Shown: positions 18,635-27,277 of the stretch, in pieces
Position numbering within the stretch: position 1 is the stretch's first letter
Layout of the letters: each line of letters starts with the position of its first letter
Assembly: GCF_030915465.1 (NCBI RefSeq)
Contig: NZ_CP133267.1
Location: 310,001 to 374,000 of the forward strand
Direction: 5' to 3'
Origin: Neobacillus sp. PS3-34
GTDB lineage: Bacteria > Bacillota > Bacilli > Bacillales > Cytobacillaceae
DNA length: 64,000 nucleotides
Notes under the pieces: model-generated
Seen by the model: only the letters and a program-made list of their open reading frames with translations
Database searches by the model: none
Told to the model about the DNA's origin: nothing
Position numbers and translations under genes: made by a program

Positions 18635-19353
18635 GTCCTCAAGAGGGCTTATTGGGGACAGTTTGATTGTTCTTCTGATGAGTTTTGTCTTCAAGAGGGC
18701 TTTTGTACATAAGAGATCTTTTATTGGACATTTCTTCTACTCATGCACCAGGTTTTGTCCAATAAGACCCTTCTATTGGACATTTCTTCTACTCATACAC
18801 CGGGTTTTGTCCAATAAGACCCTTCTATTGGACATTTCTTCTACTCATACACCGGGTTTTGTCCAATAAGACCCTTCTATTGGACATTTCTTCTACTCAT
18901 ACACCGGGTTTTGTCCAATAAGACCCTTCTATTGGACATTTCTTCTACTCATACACCGTGTTTTGTCCAATAAGACCCTTCTATTGGACATTTCTTCTAC
19001 TCCTACACCGGGTTTTGTCCAATAAGACCCTTCTATTGGACATTTCTTCTACTCATGCACCAGGTTTTGTCCAATAAGACCCTTCTATTGGACATTTCTT
19101 CTACTCCTACACCGGCTTTTGTCCAATAAGACCCTTCTATTGGACATTTCTTCTACTCATACACCGGGTTTTGTCCAATAAGACCCTTCTATTGGACATT
19201 TCTTCTACTCCTACACCGGCTTTTGTCCAATAAGACCCTTCTATTGGACATTTCTTCTACTCCTACACCGGGTTTTGTCCAATAAGACCCTTCTATTGGA
19301 CATTTCTTCTACTCCTACGCCGGGTTTTGTCCAATAAGACCTTATTCTCGAGA
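18635..19353 (+). repeat. Array 2: about fourteen tandem 52-bp hairpin units
   Basis: Eleven near-identical hairpins start at 18757 and recur every 52 nt to 19277, with a truncated copy at 19329 and older units at 18635, 18687 and 18705. Each is GTCCAATA, a 9-nt loop AGACCCTTC, then TATTGGAC (a ninth pair T-A extends the stem), followed by a 27-nt linker. The 18635 unit has arms GTCCTCAA and TTGGGGAC, like array 3. No gene or terminal inverted repeat is seen in 18420-19453. The 3' end of the 19454-20011 gene faces the array. Confidence 0.92.
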
Positions 19354-19453
19354 TTCCGCCGCTCAAAGCGAGGTTTTGCCTTTTAAAGATAAATTTCTGT
19401 TCAAAAAAAAATGACATATGCGATTCATAGGTCATTTTTAACGGTCATTTAGT

Positions 19454-20011
19454 TTAAAGATTCAAGTGAATCAAAAATAGAATTCCAAAAACGATGGCTA
19501 AAAAGATATGCCTCTTTTTAGTAGACACATTCTTCTTGGTCCTTTTGTTCAGCTGATGATTCCAGCCCAGCAAAGCCAGAATAATCAATGAGATAAAGGT
19601 AGCTATTCCGCTATAAACCAGCCAATCATCGTCCTTGCCTGCATATAGGTAGAAATATAACCCATGTGCGAAGGCAGCAATCAGCGTGATCACACCAATA
19701 AAGATATGGTGTTTTTTCACCACTAAGTAGAACTGCTGGATCCAATCGCTAAAAGGCAATTTCCTTTTTTTTATTTCAACCCAGACTTTGCGCAACAGCC
19801 AGAGAACACCGGCTGTAATCCCCGTTATTTCTGCTATGGTACCAACATTTTTATTGATGCCCTTGAAAAGCTTGGCAGGTCTTTCTCCGCTAAAAAAAAG
19901 CTTAAGTGTGTTTCCAAAATCGATTACTCCAATTAATATAGCGATGACCCCGGCTGCCATGATAACTATAGAAAGGAGCTTCATCCATTTTTCGATTACT
20001 TTTTTATCCAT
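19454..20011 (-). CDS. Polytopic membrane protein of unknown function
   Basis: 185 residues with about five hydrophobic segments. Histidines lie near membrane faces (VVKKHHIFIGVITLIAAFAHGLYFYL and KKRHIFLAIVFGILFLIHLNL), which hints at a cytochrome-b or ferric-reductase-like four-helix arrangement. That is only a pattern and no confirmed motif is seen. Start ATG 20011 follows GGGGAAGG. No terminator separates its stop from array 2. Confidence 0.6.
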   Translation of the reverse strand: MDKKVIEKWMKLLSIVIMAAGVIAILIGVIDFGNTLKLFFSGERPAKLFKGINKNVGTIAEITGITAGVLWLLRKVWVEIKKRKLPFSDWIQQFYLVVKKHHIFIGVITLIAAFAHGLYFYLYAGKDDDWLVYSGIATFISLIILALLGWNHQLNKRTKKNVSTKKRHIFLAIVFGILFLIHLNL

Positions 20012-20129
20012 AAAATCCTTCCCCTACTTATCTAAGTTGGAATCATTTCAATTTATAGGTTTTAACTTTTCGTGTTATTTTCACATATTTTAGAGTAATC
20101 CACCTACAGTGCTCCGCCGCTTTTGATGT

Positions 20130-21444
20130 TTATTGCATCTTCGACTTCTTCTTCACGCCTTCTATCGATGTCAGAACGCGGAACAATTCCAAAAGGAGAA
20201 TGGAGAAGCCCAGCCATACCACTCCAAAAACATAACCAGCTGCTATTTGGCTTGGAACTTGAGATGCAAAATAGATACGTCCAATACCCAGGAATAGCAC
20301 AAGAAAAGTCCAGCCAATGATTAAAAAAGTATGCACTTTCAAATTACGGCTATGGCGCAGCAGGATAAAAAAGAAAAAACCATATATGACAAAAGCCATC
20401 AGTGATTGCTCACTTGGAAAACTATATGGGAAACGGTCTAAAATGGACGGTTCCCCCGGTGCAAGCCGGTGGAAGGTATTTCTCAACATTTCCTCATACA
20501 GTTCCCCGCCGGCAACCGTAATAAACAGGAAATAAATTTCTAAAGGCTTATCCCTGCCCTTCCATATTATCCAGAAGAGGGTCGCAATAATCATAACAAT
20601 TAGCCACTCATTTTTGCCAAGCCCGATAAAAATGCTCATCAGCAAATCCATTTGCCCTTTAAAAATCACAGCTACAAGAAGGCTTACAACTTTATCAAAA
20701 TCATTAAATTCATTTCCAACATAATCCTCAATCATGCCAATCATAATAATGGCAAAAAGTAAGGTAACGACAGATACAGTGATCATGAAGAACTTAAATC
20801 TTCTTCTCGTACGGAATGTTTCCAATACTTTTTCCATGGCATTGGTACACCCGTGGATGATTTGTTCCTTATATCTTCTGAATAAATAGATAGAAAGAAT
20901 GATTACTGCGATTAAAATGACCGCAATCAACAAATATTTTAAAATTGCATCGTGGTATTCTGCCCATTTTGGCCAAGCAATTTCCCGAGCAAAATAAACG
21001 TCGAAACCCAAATAAAAGAACCGGTAAAGGAATAGACCGCATATGTTCTGAAAGGCATGCGTGTGATACCTGAAAAGTAGCCTGTCATATGGCGGACGCC
21101 AGGAATGAAAAAAGCAATAATAAGCAATTTATTGCCGTATTTTTTAAACCAGGAGGATGTTTTTTCAAGCCGGTCCGGACCTAGATGGATGCGCGGCCAT
21201 ATTTTTCAAAGAAAGGCATCCCCAGCTTATATCCAACCCAATATGCTGCAAACATCCCAGCAGCTCCCCCTAGTCCAGCTGAAAGGATGGCTGCCATCCA
21301 GTTCATCTGTCCCTGAAAAGCCAGCAGTCCCGCATACCCCATCATCGCCTCAATAGGCAGGGGTACAGCAAGGATTCCTAAAAACAGAGCAAGAAAAAGG
21401 ACTAAATAACCATATTCGTTCATGAAAGTAATAAAAACATGCAA
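20130..21444 (-). CDS. DedA (VTT) domain fused to PAP2-like domain (two frameshifts as read)
   Basis: Restoring one base at GGCC 21195-21198 and one at 20971-20974 joins three open frames into one 438-residue membrane protein. The N-terminal half is DedA/SNARE-associated (FLGILAVPLPIEAMMGYAG, FFIPGVRHMTGYFSGITRM), a family linked to lipid-carrier flipping. The C-terminal half is PAP2-like (APGEPSILDRFPYSFPSEQS, then GIGRIYFASQVPSQIAAGY). The catalytic PSGH and RxxxxxH histidines are both Gln here, so the PAP2 half is probably not a phosphatase. TTG 21444 with AAAGGGG upstream is the likely start; ATG 21495 lacks a site. Confidence 0.72.
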
Positions 21445-21627
21445 TTTTGAAAGCCCCTTTCTTTCCGTTGTAACGTAATTCTTATGTTTGGGCATTTTAT
21501 CTATATGATAAAAACATAATTTTTGAACAATAAAAACCCCTACTTACTTACTATAGTATTGGATGGACAGGAACTCAATAAAGATGATTAAATTTTTTGT
21601 CGTTTTTTATAAAAAAATATAGATACA

Positions 21628-21656
21628 AAAACCGGTCTCCTAATGGAAACCGGTTT
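21628..21656 (-). terminator. Terminator of hmp
   Basis: AAACCGGT pairs with the ACCGGTTT at 21649-21656, and the A-rich left flank gives T's on the minus strand. Confidence 0.75.
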
Positions 21657-21668
21657 ATTGATTGAAAA

Positions 21669-22880
21669 TTAATCTTCCAAGCTGCCCTTTGCGCCAAAAA
21701 ATTCAAAATGGATTCGTTCTTCCTCAATGCCCATTTCCTTTAATGAGCGGTTAACGGATTTCATAAAAGGTACTGGACCACAGAAATAGAAGTCAGCGTG
21801 TTTTGCATCGACGTTGTTCTCGAGCCAGTCACGAGTAACATAGCCCTCAACATCAAAAAGTCCCTGGCTGCGGTCTTCTTCAGAAGGAGAATCATAAAAA
21901 ACGTAGGATTTTACATTTTCCTTTTTAAGAGATGCAACCTCGTCCCTTAGAGCATGTACATTTCCATTCGCTGCCGCATGGATAAAAGTCACATCACGCT
22001 CAGGCTGAATTTCCGCAATGGTTTTTAACATGCTTACCATCGGTGTAAGCCCCACACCACCGCTTAAAAGGACAACAGGATTATTTTTTTCAGTATCCAA
22101 TACGAAATCACCAGCAGGAGCACTTAATAAAATGATGTCGCCTTCGTTAACCTTTTCGTGCAGATAGTTTGAAATAAGCCCGTCAGGATTGGCTGTACCA
22201 GCTTCTCTTTTTACACTAATACGGTAATAGTCCTTACCAGGAGAGTCAGAAAGGCTATACTGGCGGATGTGAGTGTACTCCTCACCTTCCATCGTAATTT
22301 TCACACTAATATATTGTCCTGGCTGAAAAACGGCAATCTTGTTTTGGTCTACAGGTTTAAAGTAAAAGGATGTAATCACATCGCTTTCCTTTACTTTTCT
22401 ATCGACAACGAAACGGCCAAAGCCATCCCAGCCGCCAGTCTGATTGGCAGCTTCATCATACATATCTGCTTCGATACTGATAAACGCATCTGCAATCACA
22501 CCATAAGCTTCAGCCCAAGCATTGATGATTTCATCTGTTGCAGCCTCTCCTAATACTTCTTTAATAGCTAAAAGCAAGTGCTTTCCTACAATTGGATAGT
22601 GCTCTGGTTTAATACCAAGGCTTCTATGTTTATGGGCGATTTGCTTCACGACAGGAATGATCGCACCAAGATTATCAATATATTTTGCCGCAGCATAAAC
22701 AGTTCCAGCAAGCGCTTTTTGCTGTCTGCCCTGCTTTTGGTTGGCATGGTTAAAAATATTTAATAGTTCAGGGTGGCTGCTGAACATTAATTGATAAAAA
22801 GTAGTTGTAATTTTTTCACCGTGTTCTTCCAATACAGGTACAGTAGATTTAATGATGTCGATGGTTTTTTGATTTAACAA
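21669..22880 (-). CDS. hmp: Flavohaemoprotein, nitric-oxide dioxygenase
   Basis: Converts NO and O2 to nitrate using NAD(P)H. The globin domain spans residues 1-140, with the proximal His region QIAHKHRSLGIKPEHYPIVG. The FAD domain carries HIRQYSLSDSPGKDYYRISVKRE. The NAD domain has VVLLSGGVGLTPMVSML and ends at FFGAKGSLED. Full length at 403 residues. TTG 22880 fits the Bacillus Hmp N-terminus (LNQKTIDIIKSTVPVLEEHG) and has AAGGAG 8 nt upstream. An FNR-like palindrome lies at about -41.5 from the predicted start of transcription. Confidence 0.95.
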   Translation of the reverse strand: MLNQKTIDIIKSTVPVLEEHGEKITTTFYQLMFSSHPELLNIFNHANQKQGRQQKALAGTVYAAAKYIDNLGAIIPVVKQIAHKHRSLGIKPEHYPIVGKHLLLAIKEVLGEAATDEIINAWAEAYGVIADAFISIEADMYDEAANQTGGWDGFGRFVVDRKVKESDVITSFYFKPVDQNKIAVFQPGQYISVKITMEGEEYTHIRQYSLSDSPGKDYYRISVKREAGTANPDGLISNYLHEKVNEGDIILLSAPAGDFVLDTEKNNPVVLLSGGVGLTPMVSMLKTIAEIQPERDVTFIHAAANGNVHALRDEVASLKKENVKSYVFYDSPSEEDRSQGLFDVEGYVTRDWLENNVDAKHADFYFCGPVPFMKSVNRSLKEMGIEEERIHFEFFGAKGSLED

Positions 22881-22917
22881 ACGAAACACTCCTTATGTTT
22901 TCACTGTGTGCATAGTG

Positions 22918-22960
22918 ATTATATGAAACATTTCACTAGAATTAAGTGATATAAATCACA
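22918..22960 (-). promoter_or_regulatory. hmp promoter with FNR/CRP-type activator site
   Basis: -10 TATAAT on the minus strand at 22918-22923. The palindrome TGTGATTTATATCACT (22945-22960) is centred at 22952.5, about 41.5 nt upstream of the predicted start at 22911. This is the class II activator position. The site matches the FNR core TGTGA-N6-TCACA in 9 of 10 positions. Confidence 0.7.
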
Positions 22961-22996
22961 CGGAGTGTTATTTTAGAATATTTTTTTAAAAAATGG

Positions 22997-23260
22997 TTAT
23001 TTAGTACTCCATCTTTCCAGCTTATGTATATTTCTAGTGAATAACCGTGCCAGGAATTTTGGAAAGCCTGCCTCGGCTATTTTTTCTTCCACCCGCTGCT
23101 TCATTTCATCAGAATTAATATTGGGCAGCACAAATTCTCCATTTTCATAGCAATGGCTGCAGTATTTGCTGCTCTTATCACCATTTTTTTCTGTTCCTCC
23201 ACCTTTTTCATCCTTCGATAATGGCATTCCGCAACTCTGGCAATTTTTATATATACTCAT
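22997..23260 (-). CDS. Small zinc-ribbon protein
   Basis: An 87-residue protein whose first 45 residues form a zinc ribbon with CQSCGMPLS and YCSHCYENGEF (two CxxC pairs). It matches the 'putative zinc ribbon' family often annotated as transcriptional regulator-like. The helical C-terminus (DEMKQRVEEKIAEAGFPKFLARL) has no known function. ATG 23260 follows AGAGGTG with 5 nt spacing. It sits next to hmp but has its own start, and co-regulation is not shown. Confidence 0.75.
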   Translation of the reverse strand: MSIYKNCQSCGMPLSKDEKGGGTEKNGDKSSKYCSHCYENGEFVLPNINSDEMKQRVEEKIAEAGFPKFLARLFTRNIHKLERWSTK

Positions 23261-23447
23261 TGGTACACCTCTTTCTAATAACATAATTCCATTTTAATAA
23301 TCAAAACACATTATAACAACAAGAGAAAAAACTTCTGGCAGCTATACCTCTTTTTTTGCTTTGAACGGAATCTCCAACCCCGCAATACCATCCTGGTTTA
23401 AAAGTCTTAATAAGTAGGGAAAGATACCTTACATAGTCATAAAATAA

Positions 23448-23475
23448 GGCTGGTTTTGCATAGATTGTTGTTATG
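23448..23475. repeat. Solo end, relic of the AGGCTGTTTTC element family
   Basis: AGGCTGGTTTTGCATAGATT followed by GTTGTTAT resembles the inner end of the composite element (reverse of 6034-6060) at most positions. No partner end or core is visible in the 283-bp gap 23285-23567, so it is probably a decayed fragment. It lies 90 nt before the lemA start. Confidence 0.4.
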
Positions 23476-23567
23476 GAACATGGTCAAAAAATCACTTACC
23501 GGTTAATACTATGTTTCAAATTGCATCAATTTGAAGAAAAGAGCCTACAGAATTAGGAGTGGCAAAA

Positions 23568-24143
23568 ATGAAAAAAGGATTAGGCACTGGTGTGATCATT
23601 GTCGGTATCATCGTCATAATAGCAGTCATGCTAATGGGCAGCTATAATGGCTTTGTAAATGCCGAGGAAGATGTAAACCAATCTTATGCGCAAATTGAAA
23701 ACCAATTACAAAGAAGGCTGGACTTAATTCCAAATCTCGTAAAAACGGTTAAAGGATATGCAGCACATGAAAAAGGGGTTATCCAATCGATTTCAGATGC
23801 ACGGGCACGCCTAGCTGGAGCAAAAACACCGCAGGAGGAAGCTACTGCAAACGCCGATCTTTCAAACGCTTTAAGCCGTTTGCTTGTTGTGGTGGAAAAT
23901 TATCCGAATTTAAAAGCTGACGCGCAATTTACACGTCTCATGGACGAGCTGGCAGGAACTGAAAACCGCCTGGCCGTTGCCCGCAGAGATTATAATGCAC
24001 AAGTCGCGGTTTATAACAAGAAAGTGAAAAGATTTCCTGGAGCGATCATAGCAGGTATGACCGGGTTTGACCAAAAGCAATACTTTAAAGCAGATCCAAG
24101 AGCGCAAGAGGCACCAAAAGTGGACTTCGGAGGAAACGGGTAA
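23568..24143 (+). CDS. lemA: LemA-family membrane protein
   Basis: 191 residues: one N-terminal membrane helix (TGVIIVGIIVIIAVMLMGSY) and a long alpha-helical extracytoplasmic domain with the family hallmarks YNGFVNAEEDV, QIENQLQRRLDLIPNLVKTV and VARRDYNAQVAVYN. LemA function is not well established; it often sits with TPM-domain genes, as here. ATG 23568 follows TTAGGAG. Its stop overlaps the next start (TAATG), showing translational coupling. Confidence 0.92.
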   Translation: MKKGLGTGVIIVGIIVIIAVMLMGSYNGFVNAEEDVNQSYAQIENQLQRRLDLIPNLVKTVKGYAAHEKGVIQSISDARARLAGAKTPQEEATANADLSNALSRLLVVVENYPNLKADAQFTRLMDELAGTENRLAVARRDYNAQVAVYNKKVKRFPGAIIAGMTGFDQKQYFKADPRAQEAPKVDFGGNG

Positions 24144-24895
24144 TGATCTTTAAAAGAGTCCTGGCTCTTTTCACTTTCATTCTGTTTTCCACCCCGCTGC
24201 TTGGCTCCTCTGCCTCAGCAGCGGCAAACCCAATTCCAGCGCCCGTTGGAGATATTTACGTCCAGGACTTTGCTAATGTACTCTCTCCCCAGGAAAAAGT
24301 CGAACTCATTCGTTATGGCAAATCGATCGATGATAAGACAACCAATCAAATCGCTGTCCTGACTGTTAATTCGTTGGGTGGCATGGATATTGATGAATTC
24401 GCCAATAAAGCTTATCGATCTTATGGCCTTGGCACTAAAGAAAAGGATAACGGCGTTTTGCTCGTACTGGCAATGAAGGATAAGAAGGTTCGGATCGAAG
24501 TCGGCTACGGCCTTGAGGGTGTCATTACGGACGGCAAGGCTGGAAGCATCCTTGACCAGTATACCTTACCATATCTAAAAGCAGGCCAGCCAAATCTAGC
24601 AGTAATCCATACTTATCAAGCAATTGCTAATGAAGTGACTGGCAAAAATCAAGAATCTAAGATAGAGCCTGAAAAGCAGCAACAACACCAGGGTACCTCC
24701 ATCCCTTCCTGGCTGATTATTGTCCTTGTCATCGGATTTCTGTTTATCGACTTTAAGTTTTTTGGCGGCACTCTCTCCTTCGCCCTTCTCTCCATTCTTG
24801 GCAGAGGTGGAGGCGGCAGGGGTGGCGGTGGCGGTGGACCAAGAAGCGGCGGTGGCGGTTCATCCGGTGGCGGCGGAGCTGGCAGGGGCTGGTAG
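24143..24895 (+). CDS. TPM-domain membrane protein, YgcG-like
   Basis: About 250 residues. A signal peptide ends near AAANPIPAP. A TPM domain follows (VYVQDFANVLSPQEKVEL-type start, IAVLTVNSLGGMDIDEFA, EVGYGLEGVITDGKAGSILD). Then a membrane helix (SWLIIVLVIGFLFIDF) and a Gly/Arg-rich cytoplasmic tail (GRGGGGRGGGGGG). TPM domains are thought to act in membrane-protein quality control or as phosphatases. It forms a two-gene operon with lemA. The Gly-rich tail is normal for this family. Confidence 0.88.
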   Translation: MIFKRVLALFTFILFSTPLLGSSASAAANPIPAPVGDIYVQDFANVLSPQEKVELIRYGKSIDDKTTNQIAVLTVNSLGGMDIDEFANKAYRSYGLGTKEKDNGVLLVLAMKDKKVRIEVGYGLEGVITDGKAGSILDQYTLPYLKAGQPNLAVIHTYQAIANEVTGKNQESKIEPEKQQQHQGTSIPSWLIIVLVIGFLFIDFKFFGGTLSFALLSILGRGGGGRGGGGGGPRSGGGGSSGGGGAGRGW

Positions 24896-24978
24896 GGGCT
24901 GGTAGGAATTGTGGAAAACCCCCTTTACTATGATAAAGCCGATATGGAAGACTCACAGCGATAAAAACCTAAATAAAA

Positions 24979-25017
24979 GCACTGCATTTCCATATGAAAT
25001 CGCAGTGCTTATTTTTT
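24979..25017 (+). terminator. Terminator of the lemA operon
   Basis: AAGCACTGCATTTC pairs imperfectly with GAAATCGCAGTGCTT, followed by ATTTTTT. The convergent mhqD gene ends at 25055 and may share it. Confidence 0.8.
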
Positions 25018-25054
25018 GTTGGTACAACGTTTTAAGGCAATCAGCGATATAACT

Positions 25055-25666
25055 TCAATAAGCTTTATTTAGATACCATTTGGCTGCAGCATCTACTTCT
25101 TCAGCTGTTAGTTGATGACCTCTATTCTCCCAATGAATTTCTACATTCGCATTAGCCTTTTCTAATAACGATTGTAGTTCAGAAGATTCCATTGGTGAAC
25201 AGATTGGATCATTGGTCCCAGCAGCAATGAATACAGACTTCCCTGACAAATCGGGAAGATCTATTCCTTTTCTCGGTACCATTGGATGATGTAGAATCGC
25301 ACCCTTTAAGGCATTTTGAAAGTGAAATAATAAACTCGCTGCTATATTTGCTCCATTTGAGTAACCAATAGCAATAATATTATCTCGGTTAAAATCATAC
25401 TTTTCTGCTGCTTCATTAAGAAACTCATTTAATTCTTTTGTTCGGAAAATAAGGTCTTCTTCATCAAACACACCTTCAGCTAATCTTCGAAAGAATCGAG
25501 GCATTCCATTTTCTAATACATTTCCTCGGACGCTTAATACTGAAGCCTCATCATCAATTCTTCCCGCTAGAGGCAACAGGTCTAATTCGTTGCCACCCGT
25601 ACCATGAAGCAATAATAAAGTTGGTTTTGTTGAATCTGTTCCCTTATTAAATATGTGTTTCATCAT
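25055..25666 (-). CDS. mhqD: Phospholipase/carboxylesterase-like hydrolase, MhqD-like
   Basis: A 203-residue alpha/beta hydrolase. LLLLHGTGGNELDLLPLAG is the oxyanion region, IAIGYSNGANIAASLL the nucleophile elbow (GxSxG), GTNDPICSP supplies the Asp, and NRGHQLTAEE the His. Resembles B. subtilis MhqD of the quinone-response regulon. It overlaps the stop of the dioxygenase gene by 4 nt (ATGA) and ends the operon that begins near 28216. It may hydrolyse ring-cleavage products. Confidence 0.85.
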   Translation of the reverse strand: MMKHIFNKGTDSTKPTLLLLHGTGGNELDLLPLAGRIDDEASVLSVRGNVLENGMPRFFRRLAEGVFDEEDLIFRTKELNEFLNEAAEKYDFNRDNIIAIGYSNGANIAASLLFHFQNALKGAILHHPMVPRKGIDLPDLSGKSVFIAAGTNDPICSPMESSELQSLLEKANANVEIHWENRGHQLTAEEVDAAAKWYLNKAY

Positions 25667-26607
25667 TTATCTCCCTCCAGAACACGAACCTCCACAGAAG
25701 GTAAGGTTTCTTCTAATTCTGCTCGCTTTGACTCTAACCAAGAAGGTAGCATGAGCTTTTGTCCCAACTTATTAAATGGTTCATCAACTGTAAAGCCGGG
25801 CGGTTCAGTTGCAATTTCGAAGAGGATGCCTCCTTCTTCATGAAAATATAGAGCTTTAAAGTAATTTCGATCATGAATTTCTGTCGGATAATAACCTTTT
25901 TCCAGAAGTAGTGATCTCCACTCCCTGTGTTCCTCATTATCCTTTGCTCTCCAAGCAATATGGTGAACAGTTCCAGCTCCCATAAGACCACGTACTGAAG
26001 GAGTTAGCTTAATATCAATGATATTTCCAAGCTGTGCTTCCGATTTAAACCTCAGATAGCCATCTTCTTGTCCAAGGCATTCGAGTCCCAATACATTTTC
26101 AAGTACATCTGCTGTTTTATTAGGCTTTGTTGAAATTAAGGTAGCTCCACCAAACCCTTGAATAGCATTCTCTGATTGGATTTCTCCAAAGGTCCAATTG
26201 TTTATTTGTCCTACAGCTCGTTCTACTAGTTCAATTTCGAGACCGTCTGGATCTTGAAACTTCAAATATCGTTCTCCAAAACGGTCAGAGGCAAAAAAAA
26301 TAATTCCACATTTATCTAGTCGTTTCTCCCAAAATTCAGTTGAATCCTTTGGAATAATGTAACTAGTAACTCCGACCTGACCTGTACCAATGCGACCTTT
26401 TAGCTGTTTAGTCCATGGGAAAAAAGTGATAACAGTTCCTGGTTGTCCATATTCATTTCCAAAATAAAGATGATACATTTCTGGACGATCAAAATTAATG
26501 GTTTTTTTGACCAACCTTAACTCAAGTACACCTGCATAAAAGTCAATATTCCTTTGTGCATCGTTAACCATCGCTGTTATATGATGGATACCTGCTGTTT
26601 TTAGCAA
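25663..26607 (-). CDS. Ring-cleaving dioxygenase of the VOC fold, MhqA/MhqO-like (copy 1)
   Basis: A 314-residue extradiol-type dioxygenase built of two VOC halves. GIHHITAMVNDAQRNIDFYA carries the first metal His, TVHHIAWRAKDNEEH the second, and ILFEIATEPPGF the Glu. Family members MhqA, MhqE and MhqO of B. subtilis open hydroquinone-type rings and protect against quinones. Roughly half identical by eye to copy 2 at 27278. Start TTG/ATG near 26607 after GGGGAGGACATAC. Co-transcribed with mhqD. Confidence 0.87.
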   Translation of the reverse strand: MLKTAGIHHITAMVNDAQRNIDFYAGVLELRLVKKTINFDRPEMYHLYFGNEYGQPGTVITFFPWTKQLKGRIGTGQVGVTSYIIPKDSTEFWEKRLDKCGIIFFASDRFGERYLKFQDPDGLEIELVERAVGQINNWTFGEIQSENAIQGFGGATLISTKPNKTADVLENVLGLECLGQEDGYLRFKSEAQLGNIIDIKLTPSVRGLMGAGTVHHIAWRAKDNEEHREWRSLLLEKGYYPTEIHDRNYFKALYFHEEGGILFEIATEPPGFTVDEPFNKLGQKLMLPSWLESKRAELEETLPSVEVRVLEGDK

Positions 26608-26645
26608 TGTATGTCCTCCCCATTCGTAGACGATTTGAAAAAGAA

Positions 26646-27263
26646 CTATTTAGGTCTATCTATTGAGTAAATCTCACCGATTTTTGCATAATTCGTACCA
26701 GCCAATCGACTTACAGCGGCCAGACCCTTTGGATTTATTCTTCCATTTTCATAGATTTCATCATCAATATGAAATTGAAGAACTTTTCCTATGATAAAAT
26801 CACACCCCGGTGAGTCTAAACCTCCCAATTCTAATGAATGTTCTAATGAACATTCCATTCGAACTTTGGCTTCTTTAACTCCTGGAACAGAAATTTTTAA
26901 GCTCTCTACTGGAGTTAAATTTGCTAACTCAATTTCACTTTGATCAGGAGGGAGATTTGCAGCTGTTTTATTCACTTTTTCAACATTTTGTTCATCAACT
27001 ATATGGACCACAAATTCCTTTGACTCGATGATGTTTCTCGCTGTATCCTTTTGTCTCCCTTCTGACCGTTGTATAGCTAATGAAATCATCGGGGGATTAG
27101 AAGACACGATATTAAAATAACTAAATGGTGCACCATTCAAAACACCATCTTTCGAAATCGTTGTGACGAAAGCTATAGGTCTAGGTATAATGCTTCCTAT
27201 TAGAAATTTATAATTTTCTCTTTCGGTATTTTTGGATGGATCAATCGAAAGCAAAGATATCAT
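26646..27263 (-). CDS. Flavin reductase-like FMN-binding protein
   Basis: A 205-residue split-barrel flavoprotein (flavin reductase-like domain, DIM6/NTAB type). IIPRPIAFVTTISKDGVLNGAPFSYFNIVS and PPMISLAIQRSEGRQKDTARNI are the characteristic FMN-binding blocks. It lies between the two dioxygenases with 38- and 14-nt gaps, so it is in the same operon. It could supply reduced flavin or reduce quinone-like substrates directly. The mhq operons of B. subtilis carry a nitroreductase in the comparable place, so this is a variant composition. Confidence 0.85.
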   Translation of the reverse strand: MISLLSIDPSKNTERENYKFLIGSIIPRPIAFVTTISKDGVLNGAPFSYFNIVSSNPPMISLAIQRSEGRQKDTARNIIESKEFVVHIVDEQNVEKVNKTAANLPPDQSEIELANLTPVESLKISVPGVKEAKVRMECSLEHSLELGGLDSPGCDFIIGKVLQFHIDDEIYENGRINPKGLAAVSRLAGTNYAKIGEIYSIDRPK

Positions 27264-27277
27264 TCCTTTTCGTAAAA

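Noticed and set aside
18635..19435. Array 2 as a CRISPR array
   Set aside because: The parts between hairpins are themselves repeats of each other, not unique spacers, and no cas gene is present.
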